Assembly (NCBI GenBank): GCA_039962225.1
Contig: JAMPKV010000004.1
Span: forward strand, 248,001-312,000
Source: Microcoleus sp. AS-A8
GTDB lineage: Bacteria; Cyanobacteriota; Cyanobacteriia; Cyanobacteriales; Coleofasciculaceae
Direction: 5' to 3'
DNA: 64,000 nt
The notes under the pieces were generated by a model that did not search any database, had not been told where the DNA came from, and was given only the letters and a program-made list of their open reading frames with translations. The position numbers and the translations under genes were made by a program. Of this stretch, positions 6,630 through 15,786 are shown piece after piece (positions within the stretch are counted from its first letter, which is position 1; each line of letters opens with the position of its first letter).

Positions 6630-8807
6630 ATGAACTTGGGTCTTGGACAAACAATTGGTGGACGCTACACTATCATCAGCCAACTGGGTCAAGGTGGCTT
6701 TGGCAAAACTTTTGTGGCACAAGACAAGCACTTGCCCGACCACCAGCAGTGTGTCGTCAAGCAACTGAAACCTCAAGCAACTGACCCCTTTACTCTGCAA
6801 ACGGCAAGGCGTCTATTTGATACGGAAGCTAAAGTCTTGCATCGGTTGGGAAGTCACGACCAAATTCCGCAACTTTTTGCTTACTTTGAGGAAAATCAAG
6901 AATTTTATTTGGTGCAGGAATTCATTGAAGGGGATGACTTGAGTAAAGAACTCACCCCCCCAACTCCCCCCTACCAAGGGGGGGCTACTACAGGTAATGC
7001 CTCCTCTTACCAAGGGGGAGGTAGGGGGGGTCTCTGGAGTGAAGACGAGGTGATTTCCCTATTAAAGGAAATTCTAGAAATATTAGATTTTGTTCATCAG
7101 CAGAACGTCATTCATCGAGATATCAATCCGCGCAATATCATTCGACGGAAGCAAGATGGCAAATTAGTTTTAATTGATTTTGGGGCGGTTAAACAAGTTA
7201 GCACTCAAGTCGTTCAAGGAGGACGAACAAACGTTACCGTCGCAATTGGTACTCCTGGCTATTTACCCAGCGAACAAGCCAACAGCAATCCTAAATTAAG
7301 CAGTGATATTTATGCTGTAGGAATGGTGGGCATTCAAGCCCTGATCGGCATCAGCCCTGAGCAACTGCCAATCAACCCCGATACAGGTGAACTTAGTTGG
7401 AATGAAAAGGCATCGGCTAGCTCTGAATTTGCCGAAGTATTAGATAAAATGGTGCGCTACGATTTCCGGCAACGCTACCAATCAGCAGCTTTAGTCTTAC
7501 AAGCGCTTAATGAATTAAAGACTGTTTCTAAAAGTACTGTTTCCTTCCCTGCTGCATCACCAAAACCGATTAGTGCCAAGCCAAAACTATCTAAATCGTT
7601 ACTGTACAAAGTTTTAATTTCAATGGGTGTCCTGAGTTTGGGGTTGGCGGCAACAGTACTGATAGTTAATTTTGTCAATTCTTCTAATGCAACGGAGTTG
7701 TATAAACGGGGCGATACGCTCTTAGAATTGAAGCGATATGATGATGCACTTGCATCTTATAATCGAGCCGTTGAACTGAAACCCGAATACGCAGAAGCTT
7801 GGAAGGGAAAAGGTAGTACTCTTTTAGCCCTGAAGCGATATGAAGAAGCCCGTAATGCCTACGACAAAGCGATTCAAATTCAGCCGGCTTATTCAGAAGC
7901 TTGGATTGGTCGAGGGAACGCCCTAGATTCCTTGCAGCAGTACAAAGAAGCCATTAATTCCTTTGACAGAGCTATTGAATTTCAATCAGATAGTCTAGAA
8001 GCCTGGAATAGTAAAGGCAATGTGCAGATTAAATTGCAGCAATATTCAGATGCGATCGCCTCTTTTGATAAAGCCATTCAACTTCAACCTAAGTACGCTC
8101 CCACCTGGAACAATCGTGGCTGGGCACTGCATAATTTGAGGCAATATGAAGAAGCCGTTAAATCCTATGATAAAGCGGTTGAATATCAACCCGATTTCCC
8201 TCATGCTTGGTATCAGCGAGGAAATGCCTTAATTAATTTAAAAAAATATGAAGAAGCCGTGGAATCCTATGATAAAACTGTTCAATTTCAGCCTAACTTC
8301 TCTAAAGCATGGTATAGTCGAGGCAGCGCTCTAATTAATTTACGGCAATACGAGCAAGCATCTGCCTCATTTGACCAAGCGGTTAAATTCAATCCTGACG
8401 ACTCGGAAGCTTGGTACAATCGCGGTTGGTCGCTTCATCAATTACAGCGCTACCAAGAAGCCGTTGCTTCTTACAGCAAGGCAATTCGATTACGGAGAAA
8501 TTTTTACCAAGCCCAATACAATCTGGGTAATGCATTCTATAACTTGAAACGCTACCAAGATGCGTTCGTGTCTTACAGCAGAGTTGTAGAAATTCAGCCC
8601 AACCACTACGAAGCTTGGTTCAGTCGCGGCAATGCTTTAGTTAACTTAAAGCGATATCAAGACGCTATTGAATCCTATGATAAAGCGCTCCAATACAAGC
8701 CAGATTATCAAGCGGCAAAAGATGCCAGGAACCAAGCGCAGAGTCAGCTAGATGCGGTACCCAAGAAGCCAGAAGGCCAAAAACAACAGGGGGAAGCTAA
8801 GAACTAA
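6630..8807 (+). CDS. Ser/Thr protein kinase with transmembrane segment and TPR array
   Basis: 725 residues. The kinase domain (~10-290) has a glycine loop (GQGGFGKTF), the lysine in CVVKQLKPQ, IHRDINPRNIIRR, DFGAVKQ and GTPGYLPSEQA. A proline-rich linker and one membrane helix (KSLLYKVLISMGVLSLGLAA, ~325-350) follow. About ten 34-residue TPR units then run to residue ~705, each near AWYNRGNALxxLxxYxEAxxSYDKA. The usual HRDIKP lysine is Asn here. Residues ~108-133 (Pro/Gly-rich) are encoded by a palindromic repeat (6953-7032) absent from standard kinases. The protein is probably membrane-anchored with a protein-interaction array. A 140-bp gap separates it from dnaK, on the same strand. Confidence 0.9.
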   Translation: MNLGLGQTIGGRYTIISQLGQGGFGKTFVAQDKHLPDHQQCVVKQLKPQATDPFTLQTARRLFDTEAKVLHRLGSHDQIPQLFAYFEENQEFYLVQEFIEGDDLSKELTPPTPPYQGGATTGNASSYQGGGRGGLWSEDEVISLLKEILEILDFVHQQNVIHRDINPRNIIRRKQDGKLVLIDFGAVKQVSTQVVQGGRTNVTVAIGTPGYLPSEQANSNPKLSSDIYAVGMVGIQALIGISPEQLPINPDTGELSWNEKASASSEFAEVLDKMVRYDFRQRYQSAALVLQALNELKTVSKSTVSFPAASPKPISAKPKLSKSLLYKVLISMGVLSLGLAATVLIVNFVNSSNATELYKRGDTLLELKRYDDALASYNRAVELKPEYAEAWKGKGSTLLALKRYEEARNAYDKAIQIQPAYSEAWIGRGNALDSLQQYKEAINSFDRAIEFQSDSLEAWNSKGNVQIKLQQYSDAIASFDKAIQLQPKYAPTWNNRGWALHNLRQYEEAVKSYDKAVEYQPDFPHAWYQRGNALINLKKYEEAVESYDKTVQFQPNFSKAWYSRGSALINLRQYEQASASFDQAVKFNPDDSEAWYNRGWSLHQLQRYQEAVASYSKAIRLRRNFYQAQYNLGNAFYNLKRYQDAFVSYSRVVEIQPNHYEAWFSRGNALVNLKRYQDAIESYDKALQYKPDYQAAKDARNQAQSQLDAVPKKPEGQKQQGEAKN
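6953..7032. repeat. G/C-run palindromic repeat inserted in-frame in the kinase gene
   Basis: The segment carries ACTCCCCCCTACCAAGGGGG and, after a spacer, its near inverse complement ACCAAGGGGGAGGTAGGGGG. The result is a long imperfect hairpin. This is a familiar intergenic repeat type in filamentous cyanobacteria. Here it stays in frame and adds about 26 residues. Confidence 0.7.
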
Positions 8808-8843
8808 TCCCAGGCATCATCTATCATTGCTTGTAGGATGATG

Positions 8844-8872
8844 AAAATGCGACAACTCATGTCGCGTTTTAT
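8844..8872 (+). terminator. Terminator after the TPR kinase
   Basis: AAAATGCGACA and TGTCGCGTTTT pair around ACTCA, ending in a T run. It lies 40 bp after the kinase stop. Confidence 0.7.
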
Positions 8873-8907
8873 CCTTAAAAAAGGGCTAAGAAGGCACGTT
8901 TAGGATT

Positions 8908-10239
8908 ATGGCTTCATATGAAGACAGGGAAGCATTTATCCCCTATCGACGCACAGACCTTATTGAACTTTGCCTAGAAGATGGTCAGTTGGATTCCGCA
9001 GAAGCTCAAAAGTTTCGAGAATTCTGCTCCATTATTGCTGCCTATTACCATTTTCAGTTTCATGGGTATCTAGAAAGCTTAAAAGATAACTATGCTCTTT
9101 TTGATCCGGACGCTGATACCAAGTCTCGAACTGAAACCACTCCCCAAGAGCGGGGGGTTATGCAATCCATTCTTGTTGCCGACTTTAAGAATATTTTAGA
9201 AAGAGCAAATTATGTTCCTCTATCACAAGATAACTTACAACAAGCCTTTGAAGCAAGGTCATTGATTGAACTTAAAACCCATGTCGATTTTAACGACTTC
9301 GAGCAGATGATCTGCTACTGCCGGGGCGATATTTATAAAAGTGTTTGGGTGAAGAAATTTTTCAGGAAGAGAAAAAAGAAAATTAATGTCTTTGAACGAG
9401 TAGCTTTGTTGATTAAATTTAAAGAAGAATCTTATTTTGTTGCCAAAAAAGCTAAGCCGGATAAGCTAAATTTTACGCCCGGTAAAATGTATGTTTACCT
9501 TTATAAAAACATTCCAAAATTTGATATAGAGTTCCTATTTCCCAATGTCAAAACTAGCATGACTTGGAAAGACCGCCTCTTGTTTGGGATTCCAGCGATT
9601 GGGGCAGCTATTCCGCTCATACTGAAAGTTTTCCCCCAACTATTACTAGTTATCGGTGTTATTCTCTTGGTCACTGTCGGCCCTGAACATTTAAAACAAT
9701 TGACGCCCAGCAAGGAAGAAGCGCGGAATATTATGCCTGTGCTGGTGGCTATATTATCCCTATCACTCACCTTAGGCGGATTCGCATTCAAGCAATACAC
9801 GAGTTACAAGAGTAAGCAGATTAAATTTCAAAAAAATGTAACTGAAACTCTCTTTTTTAGGAATCTAGCCAGTAATGTTCGCGTTTTTCAGTCTTTAATT
9901 GATGCGGCTGAAGAGGAAGAGTGTAAGGAAATTATCCTTGTGTTCTATCACCTGCTAACCAGCAAGACACCTCTTACCCCCGAGCAGTTGGATAACCGAA
10001 TTGAGGTATGGATGGATGAGAAATTTGGCACCCAAATTGACTTTGATATTCATGGCCCCCTGCACAATTTGGAAGTGATACGTGGCAAGATTGTTCAGGA
10101 TGGCTCCGGGTCAATGAATACACCCGATGTAGCGATACTCACCAGAGATTCTCAAGGCTATTGCCACCTTCTATCCTTAGATGATGCCTTAGCCGTGATC
10201 GATTACGTTTGGGACAAGGCTTTTCTCTATAGCCTGTAA
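8908..10239 (+). CDS. TMEM143/DUF3754 family membrane protein
   Basis: 443 residues. A soluble N-terminal region is followed by two hydrophobic segments (~229-260 and ~272-292: RLLFGIPAIGAAIPLILKVF and MPVLVAILSLSLTLGGFAF). A soluble C-terminal domain with FFRNLASNVRVFQSLIDAAEEEE and a conserved STPLTPEQLDN-like stretch closes it. This layout and these motifs match DUF3754, shared with animal and plant TMEM143. Function is unknown. The gap to the next gene (10240-10425) shows nothing I recognise. Confidence 0.75.
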   Translation: MASYEDREAFIPYRRTDLIELCLEDGQLDSAEAQKFREFCSIIAAYYHFQFHGYLESLKDNYALFDPDADTKSRTETTPQERGVMQSILVADFKNILERANYVPLSQDNLQQAFEARSLIELKTHVDFNDFEQMICYCRGDIYKSVWVKKFFRKRKKKINVFERVALLIKFKEESYFVAKKAKPDKLNFTPGKMYVYLYKNIPKFDIEFLFPNVKTSMTWKDRLLFGIPAIGAAIPLILKVFPQLLLVIGVILLVTVGPEHLKQLTPSKEEARNIMPVLVAILSLSLTLGGFAFKQYTSYKSKQIKFQKNVTETLFFRNLASNVRVFQSLIDAAEEEECKEIILVFYHLLTSKTPLTPEQLDNRIEVWMDEKFGTQIDFDIHGPLHNLEVIRGKIVQDGSGSMNTPDVAILTRDSQGYCHLLSLDDALAVIDYVWDKAFLYSL

Positions 10240-10425
10240 AAAACTAATCTTCTTTCAATTAAGAGCATAAAGCAGGCAAATCACGGTTAAACGGAGTTAG
10301 TGTTGCCAAATCGCTCTACCTCAAATCCTCATGCCATGAGAAAGCCGAAAAATGAAAGAAAGAATTGCTTCGCCCACACTAAGCTTGTCTTAAAAAGGGA
10401 GGGCTTAGCGTCAACCCCTGATCAA

Positions 10426-11472
10426 TCATCCCTTGCACCACTCTAAAATTCGATTCCATGCCCACCAGCAATCGGGGTCATTCCCTTGACGCTGACAAGC
10501 TGGACTAGCGAGATACCCCACATGACCCCCGTATGTAGTTATCACCAAGTCGATCGCAGAATTAGCAGCACAGGCCGCTTGCAAGTCCGGTACAAGCGTG
10601 GGATCAAACAGGGGGTCGTCGGCAGCGTAAAGGATTAGAGTCGGTTTTTTAAGATGAGGTAACAGGTGCATCGCACTGCTAGCGTCGTAGTACTCTTCTA
10701 CGGAACAGAAGCCCAATCCCGAAATCACCAGTTCGTGGTCAAAGCCCCAAATACTGTTGGCTCGCTCAATAGCGGCTGAGTCGATGGCTCCAGGATGAGT
10801 CTCATGAATTCGCCAAGCCAGTTTTTTGAGTTGCCGTGCGATCGCCTTTTCCAAATACTTGCCCAATGGAGCATTCACCAGATAGTTGAGAGAACGGTTG
10901 GAATCCAAGCTAGGACAAATCACTGCCGCACCCCTAATGTCTGACTCCAGCAGCCCCAAATCTTGTCCCCAACTCTCTATCGTCTGCGCTGCTTTAACAC
11001 CCCATAACGCCAATTGTCCTCCTAGAGAATAGCTTGTAAACCAGAATGGGGCGGGACACCCCATTGCCTTAGCCTGAGCCGCAATGCGGACAAAATCTTC
11101 TCCTTCATACAAGCCATCAGAGGTTAATGTCGGGGATAATTCAGCCGTTTTGCCGTGAGCTCGCCAGTCAAACAGAACCACGGCATAGCCTTGGGCAAAT
11201 GCCTTACGCCCCAGCAGTCTAAGAAACCATTGATTATCTAGGTCGCCTGTAATGCCATAGGTACCAACAAAGGTTCCTTGGGGGTTCTCTGGGATGGCAA
11301 CAAGGCCAAAAATCGGCACACCGCCTGCACCCCTAAAGATTTTTTCTTGATATAGCGGCTCTGTTGCAGAGGTGGTCTTTTCCCAATGGCGTGCTGTCCA
11401 CAAAGCCGTGTACAGAGTCATGAGGAGTCCATTTTGGATCCACCAAGGTGGAGTGTAAGAGGGATAGGGCAT
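10426..11472 (-). CDS. YheT-like alpha/beta hydrolase
   Basis: About 348 residues from the ATG at 11472 (MPYPSYTPPWWIQNGLLMT). The frame extends to 11535, but the extra 21 residues are low-complexity and both starts lack a clear ribosome site. The catalytic triad can be read: nucleophile Ser in FTSYSLGGQL, Asp in LYAADDPLFDP and His in TTYGGHVGYL. The cap region resembles YheT/ABHD1-3 hydrolases. The first glycine of the usual GxSxGG elbow is Ser. Substrate is unknown. The 11536-11926 stretch upstream holds only small hairpins (CCTCC/GGAGG near 11740) and the rpaA promoter region. Confidence 0.78.
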   Translation of the reverse strand: MPYPSYTPPWWIQNGLLMTLYTALWTARHWEKTTSATEPLYQEKIFRGAGGVPIFGLVAIPENPQGTFVGTYGITGDLDNQWFLRLLGRKAFAQGYAVVLFDWRAHGKTAELSPTLTSDGLYEGEDFVRIAAQAKAMGCPAPFWFTSYSLGGQLALWGVKAAQTIESWGQDLGLLESDIRGAAVICPSLDSNRSLNYLVNAPLGKYLEKAIARQLKKLAWRIHETHPGAIDSAAIERANSIWGFDHELVISGLGFCSVEEYYDASSAMHLLPHLKKPTLILYAADDPLFDPTLVPDLQAACAANSAIDLVITTYGGHVGYLASPACQRQGNDPDCWWAWNRILEWCKG

Positions 11473-11926
11473 ACTGGGGCTGGGGGATAGTGAAAGGATA
11501 AATAGGACGCTATTGCTGGGAGTGAGCCAACCCATAGAAGCCTACAGCCAGTGCCAGGGGTGAGAGTACCCTGACGTGGAAATCTTGACTGCAAAAACGC
11601 TTCAGCGAATCGCCATCACTTCCTTTATAAATCTTTACACATTGGCATGGATCTACTCGGATTGATGGCGGTGTGAGGGTCGCGACGCAAACCGCTGAAG
11701 GCATAGCTTCCCACAGACCTGCTCATGGGTCTATGTCCTCCTGTGAGGAGGAAGCAAACAGGGTGAACAACGGAGTAATTGTCAAATCACTACCGAAAAA
11801 AGTTCAGTTACCCCTAGTTTCTTCAAAAAGAATATAGAATCTGTGCTTATAATCAGTAAAGTATTTTTAGCTCAGCTAACAGTTCTTATCGAACGTTAAC
11901 AGACACCTTAGTTCACACTCTTAGTG

Positions 11927-12667
11927 ATGCCCCGGATACTGGTCATCGACGACGACCCTGCAATTTCAGAATTAGTCTCCATCAATTTGGAGATGGCTGG
12001 TTACGAAGTTAATCAAGCAGCCGATGGCATCAAGGGCCAGGCACTGGCTCTCCAGATCCAGCCAGACCTGATTATGCTTGACCTAATGCTGCCCAAAGTC
12101 GATGGTTTCACAGTCTGCCAACGACTTCGCCGGGACGAGCGCACTGCCGATATTCCTGTATTGATGTTGACTGCCCTAGGTCAAACTCAAGATAAGGTAG
12201 ATGGGTTTAATGCTGGTGCCGACGATTACCTGACCAAACCCTTTGAACTCGAAGAAATGCTGGCGCGGGTACGAGCGTTGCTAAGACGCACAGACCGTAT
12301 CCCGCAAGCCGCTAAGCACGCAGAAATCTTGAACTATGGGCCTTTAACCCTTGTTCCCGAAAGGTTTGAAGCGATTTGGTTTGAAGAGACGGTTAAACTT
12401 ACACATCTAGAGTTTGAACTTCTGCACTGCTTACTCCAGCGCCATGGTCAAACCGTTTCTCCCAGCGAAATCCTGAAGGAGGTTTGGGGCTACGATCCAG
12501 ATGATGATATCGAAACGATTCGGGTGCATATTCGCCATCTTAGAACCAAGCTAGAACCTGATCCCCGCCATCCCCGATATATCAAAACCGTTTATGGCGC
12601 AGGTTATTGCTTAGAATTACCCACGGCTGATCAGTCTATGGCAGAGGCTGATTCAGAAGCGAGTTGA
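11927..12667 (+). CDS. rpaA: RpaA, OmpR-type response regulator of circadian output
   Basis: 246 residues from ATG 11927 (a GTG lies one codon earlier). The receiver domain has the acidic pair in [10 protein letters not shown], phospho-Asp in LIMLDLMLP, the Thr in MLTALG and Lys in LTKPFE. The winged helix contains [20 protein letters not shown] and the C-terminal [15 protein letters not shown]. The match to cyanobacterial RpaA is near-verbatim from memory and distinguishes it from RpaB. RpaA receives the clock signal through SasA/CikA and drives dusk-gene expression. Its kinases are not in the window. Confidence 0.93.
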   Translation: MPRILVIDDDPAISELVSINLEMAGYEVNQAADGIKGQALALQIQPDLIMLDLMLPKVDGFTVCQRLRRDERTADIPVLMLTALGQTQDKVDGFNAGADDYLTKPFELEEMLARVRALLRRTDRIPQAAKHAEILNYGPLTLVPERFEAIWFEETVKLTHLEFELLHCLLQRHGQTVSPSEILKEVWGYDPDDDIETIRVHIRHLRTKLEPDPRHPRYIKTVYGAGYCLELPTADQSMAEADSEAS

Positions 12668-13166
12668 AAATATCCGTTTCAGGTTGTTTAGCCAATATTA
12701 GGGTCACTCCCATCGCAGGATTGACCTGTTTTGCTCTTGATAGATTCGCTTCCATTACATTCAAAATTTCGATTCCCTATTTCTTCCCGATCTCTTCCTC
12801 AATTTTTTTACTTCTGGCCTGTACACTCAGGACAAAACAAGTTAATAGACAACGATACAAACGAGTGAGCTATCTCTGAAAAGAGCGATCGCTAATCCAT
12901 AAATGATAGCCGTAGAGTGAACAGTGACGCGGCAACATAGCTGCTAAGCACCAACACCATCATTCATCAGGGTGTAAATCAACCATAATTAACAACCTCA
13001 TCAAACCTTTAGAGAAAATGGGTTCCTAAAGGTAGCCTGAGCTTTGAGAGAAAAATATAACACTTTTCAAGGGAGCCTGTCATCGCCTTCATCGCAGCCA
13101 CCTCTTGATAAAAATAACTCTCTCCTAATACCTGGACTATGGAATGTGACACCTAAGGAGTGAAAA
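12668..13166. other. Intergenic stretch without a supportable gene
   Basis: A 71-codon frame starts with TTG inside the rpaA stop region, but it has low-complexity hydrophobic composition and no ribosome site. The rest has one GCGATCGC and no clear hairpin with a T run. Nothing else is recognised. Confidence 0.5.
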
Positions 13167-13496
13167 ATGGATATAACAGTCGTCAATTTAACCTTATTAA
13201 AAATAAATGGAGAGATGGAAAATCTTTCAGGCCATATTTATCCGGCTGCTACGTATCAGAAAATTTTGAATAATCCGAGATTACGGCAAAAGCTATTAAC
13301 CTACATCTTGGCTCGGATTCCCAATAACTATGCTGCGATCAATGCTGAGAAAATTATCACAATTTCCCCTGAATCTTTATACTGTTCAATTCGTGAAAAG
13401 CTTGAAATCAAACAGTTTGTTCAACAAGGCGTTGTTTATCTCATTCTATCGGAACTTAACAAAAGTTCTTCACTAAATCAACAGAATGCAGTCTGA
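13167..13496 (+). CDS. Hypothetical protein, possibly ComFB-like
   Basis: 109 residues with a strong Shine-Dalgarno (AAGGAGTG) 6 bp before ATG. It has no signal peptide or membrane segment. The stretch LLTYILARIPNNYAAINAEK weakly recalls the A-L-N-R-L-P-P-x-Y motif of ComFB-type small proteins, which some cyanobacteria use as c-di-nucleotide receptors. The similarity is too faint to assign function. It is monocistronic, and convergent with chlP. Confidence 0.6.
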   Translation: MDITVVNLTLLKINGEMENLSGHIYPAATYQKILNNPRLRQKLLTYILARIPNNYAAINAEKIITISPESLYCSIREKLEIKQFVQQGVVYLILSELNKSSSLNQQNAV

Positions 13497-13605
13497 AATA
13501 AATGCCAAAAGGAGTGAAGAATTCATCTGAGACATTGAAATTAAAATTATATGTCTTGGGACGAATGCCTCACTCCTCTGGAATAAATAGGATGATGGCT
13601 GAGTT

Positions 13606-14829
13606 TTAGGGAGCTAGGGCATTTCCGCGCAGCAGGCTACCAATCGTCTTGGCTGTTATTTTCATTTGCACAAAAGGATTGGCGGGTACAACGGTTTTGT
13701 AGAGATAGCTGTCAAAGGTTAATTTTTGCACATCCTTGTCAGCACACATCTCGACAAACGCCTCACGAGTGGCGTCGGAGCGATAGAAGACGGTTTGGAG
13801 AATATCCAGGACTTTGTAGGTCATGCCGTACTTCTTATCCCAGCGCTTCAGATACAGCTTGAGGTCAGCTTCTGTGGGGATGCGAGTACCGCCGTTGGAG
13901 GTTTCGACAATGGTTTCGGCACACATGCGAGCGGATTTAGCGGCAAAATAAATGCCTTCACCCGAAGACTTGGTGACTGTACCAGCAGCATCACCCACTA
14001 ACGCAACCCGACCGACGACGCGACGCGGTCTGGGGTGCTCTGGAATGGGGTGAGCTTCGACTTTAATGATTTCTCCCCCTGCTAAGCGTTTGGCAGCACG
14101 AGCACGGATACCGGCTTGCAGTTTTTTGATGTCGGCTTTGTTCACCTTCATCGTACCGGTGCCAACGGCGACATGGTCGTATTTGGGGAAGACCCAAGCG
14201 TAGAAGTCGGTGGAAACATCGTTACCCACATACATTTCTGCCAAGTCTTCGTAGTAAGCCATTTTGTCTTCTGGCAGACGGATGCGCTCTTGGAAGGCGA
14301 TCGCATAATTATAATCCCCAGCGTCAATGGCTTTCGCCACACGGGAATTAGCCCCATCGGCTCCAATCACGAGATCAACCTTCAGAGTCTTGGCTGTTCC
14401 TTCCAGACTGCCATCTGAATGGTCGGCGTAGTGGATGGTATAGGGTTCTGTATTATTGCTCGGAATATCGAGTTTGTGAACGGTACCGTTAATCAGCTTG
14501 GCACCTAACTTCGCGGCACGGTTACGCATGAAGCCATCGAGGACTTCGCGGCGGCACATGCCTATATATTCGTGTTCTTTTTCTATGTTGATATCAACTT
14601 CGACATTAGAGGGTGAGATCATCTTCATTTTTCTCACCCGACGGTCGATGATTTCCGCTGGCAGGTCAAACTCACTCACCATACACAACGGAATCGCGCC
14701 ACCACAGGGCTTCGCGTTGTCGAGCTTGCGCTCAAACAGATAAGTTTCAATTCCGGCTTTTGCCAAAGTCTCGGCGGCAGAAGATCCGGCTGGCCCTGAC
14801 CCAACAACAGCAACTCTAAGTGCTGGCAT
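13606..14829 (-). CDS. chlP: Geranylgeranyl reductase ChlP
   Basis: 407 residues from ATG 14829 (MPALRVAVVGSGPAGSSAAE), chosen because GGGAG lies about 8 bp upstream and the upstream extension is not family-like. It has an FAD-binding GxGxxG motif, the ERKLDNAKPCGGAIPLCMVSE block typical of ChlP, and a VALVGDAAGTVTKSSGEGIY dinucleotide-binding motif near 285-305. It reduces geranylgeranyl to phytyl for chlorophyll, and supplies phytyl for tocopherol and phylloquinone. Length is normal for the family. Confidence 0.96.
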   Translation of the reverse strand: MPALRVAVVGSGPAGSSAAETLAKAGIETYLFERKLDNAKPCGGAIPLCMVSEFDLPAEIIDRRVRKMKMISPSNVEVDINIEKEHEYIGMCRREVLDGFMRNRAAKLGAKLINGTVHKLDIPSNNTEPYTIHYADHSDGSLEGTAKTLKVDLVIGADGANSRVAKAIDAGDYNYAIAFQERIRLPEDKMAYYEDLAEMYVGNDVSTDFYAWVFPKYDHVAVGTGTMKVNKADIKKLQAGIRARAAKRLAGGEIIKVEAHPIPEHPRPRRVVGRVALVGDAAGTVTKSSGEGIYFAAKSARMCAETIVETSNGGTRIPTEADLKLYLKRWDKKYGMTYKVLDILQTVFYRSDATREAFVEMCADKDVQKLTFDSYLYKTVVPANPFVQMKITAKTIGSLLRGNALAP

Positions 14830-14984
14830 GTTTTCTCCCAATCTTGCTAGAGCTACGGAATGCATGGTATCACGGACTTTCGGCACAGCTGACCGACAAG
14901 CTTAGATATTGGCACAACTTGAAATACTGCTTAACAACTGTGCTTCACATAATTTAACAATGGATAGAGTGATTGGTCATCCTG

Positions 14985-15018
14985 TAGGATACGTCGCGAC
15001 GCAGCCAGCGACGTCCTA
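14985..15018. repeat. Palindromic repeat between chlP and yidD
   Basis: TAGGATACGTCGC and GCGACGTCCTA pair around GACGCAGCCA. It belongs to the same type of repeat as the palindrome at 43545-43568 (both contain a GTCGCGAC-like core and TAGG/CCTA ends). Confidence 0.55.
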
Positions 15019-15083
15019 AATGGGGGTTTGAGTGTTTGTAGCTAATCTGTGCATGGTCAAATTCCTTCGACCCCTACAACTCA

Positions 15084-15602
15084 ATGAAAACTTTGGCTGC
15101 CGCTTCTGTACCCCAGCAAATTGCCATTGCCTTAATTGCTGGCTATCAGAAGCACATTTCCCCTCAAAAAGGCTTTTCTTGTGCTCACCGCCTGCTACAT
15201 GGTGGCGAATCCTGCTCCCAGTACATCAAACGCTTGATTGCTCAAGAAGGTTTAGTGGAAGCCGTTAGAGCATCGCGGCAACGATTTCAGGCTTGTCGAG
15301 AAGCTAATGAGATTTTGAACGCCCGGTCTTCCTATCGCTGCCAAAATGAAGATAGTCCTAATCCAGAGCAAAAGACTAAACGACGCAGGCAACGTCGAAG
15401 AAAGACTTCTTCACAACCTGTACATAACGATAGCTGCCCTATCGAGGAAATGGCCGATTGTGTAGATTTGAGTTTTGAGTTGGGTTGTGAAGTAGCTGAT
15501 TGTAACGTTTCTGCAAGTGATTGCTCTACAACGGATTGCGGGTCTAGGTTAGAGTGTGGAGCATTAGATTGTGGTTCAGCCGATTGTTGCAGTTGGGGCT
15601 AG
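15084..15602 (+). CDS. yidD: YidD-type membrane protein insertion efficiency factor with Cys-rich tail
   Basis: 172 residues. Residues ~10-75 form the YidD domain (IAGYQKHISPQKGFSCAHRL, GESCSQYIKRLI, CREANEIL), a small amphipathic protein that assists YidC/Sec insertion at the inner membrane. After a basic linker (KTKRRRQRRRKT) there is a C-terminal tail of about 55 residues with ten cysteines, mostly in D/E-C steps (ADC, SDC, TDC, LEC, LDC, ADCC). The core domain is usually 70-90 residues, so the tail roughly doubles the protein. Confidence 0.85.
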   Translation: MKTLAAASVPQQIAIALIAGYQKHISPQKGFSCAHRLLHGGESCSQYIKRLIAQEGLVEAVRASRQRFQACREANEILNARSSYRCQNEDSPNPEQKTKRRRQRRRKTSSQPVHNDSCPIEEMADCVDLSFELGCEVADCNVSASDCSTTDCGSRLECGALDCGSADCCSWG

Positions 15603-15786
15603 TAAAGGGGGAAAGATTTTTCTCCCGTTACATTATAAAAAAACACACAAAAAGTCATTGTTTTATGATATAAGACTACAGTAATCCTATCCAATAACCG
15701 GGGATTAGAGTGTTAGCGGTTAACTCACTATCTTGTAACACCGCCCAGTATAAAAAAGCCGATCGCTCCATAGAGGTTTCATCGCC

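Noticed and set aside
12664-12879. 71-codon frame after rpaA
   Set aside because: TTG start inside the rpaA end, low-complexity hydrophobic composition, no ribosome site.
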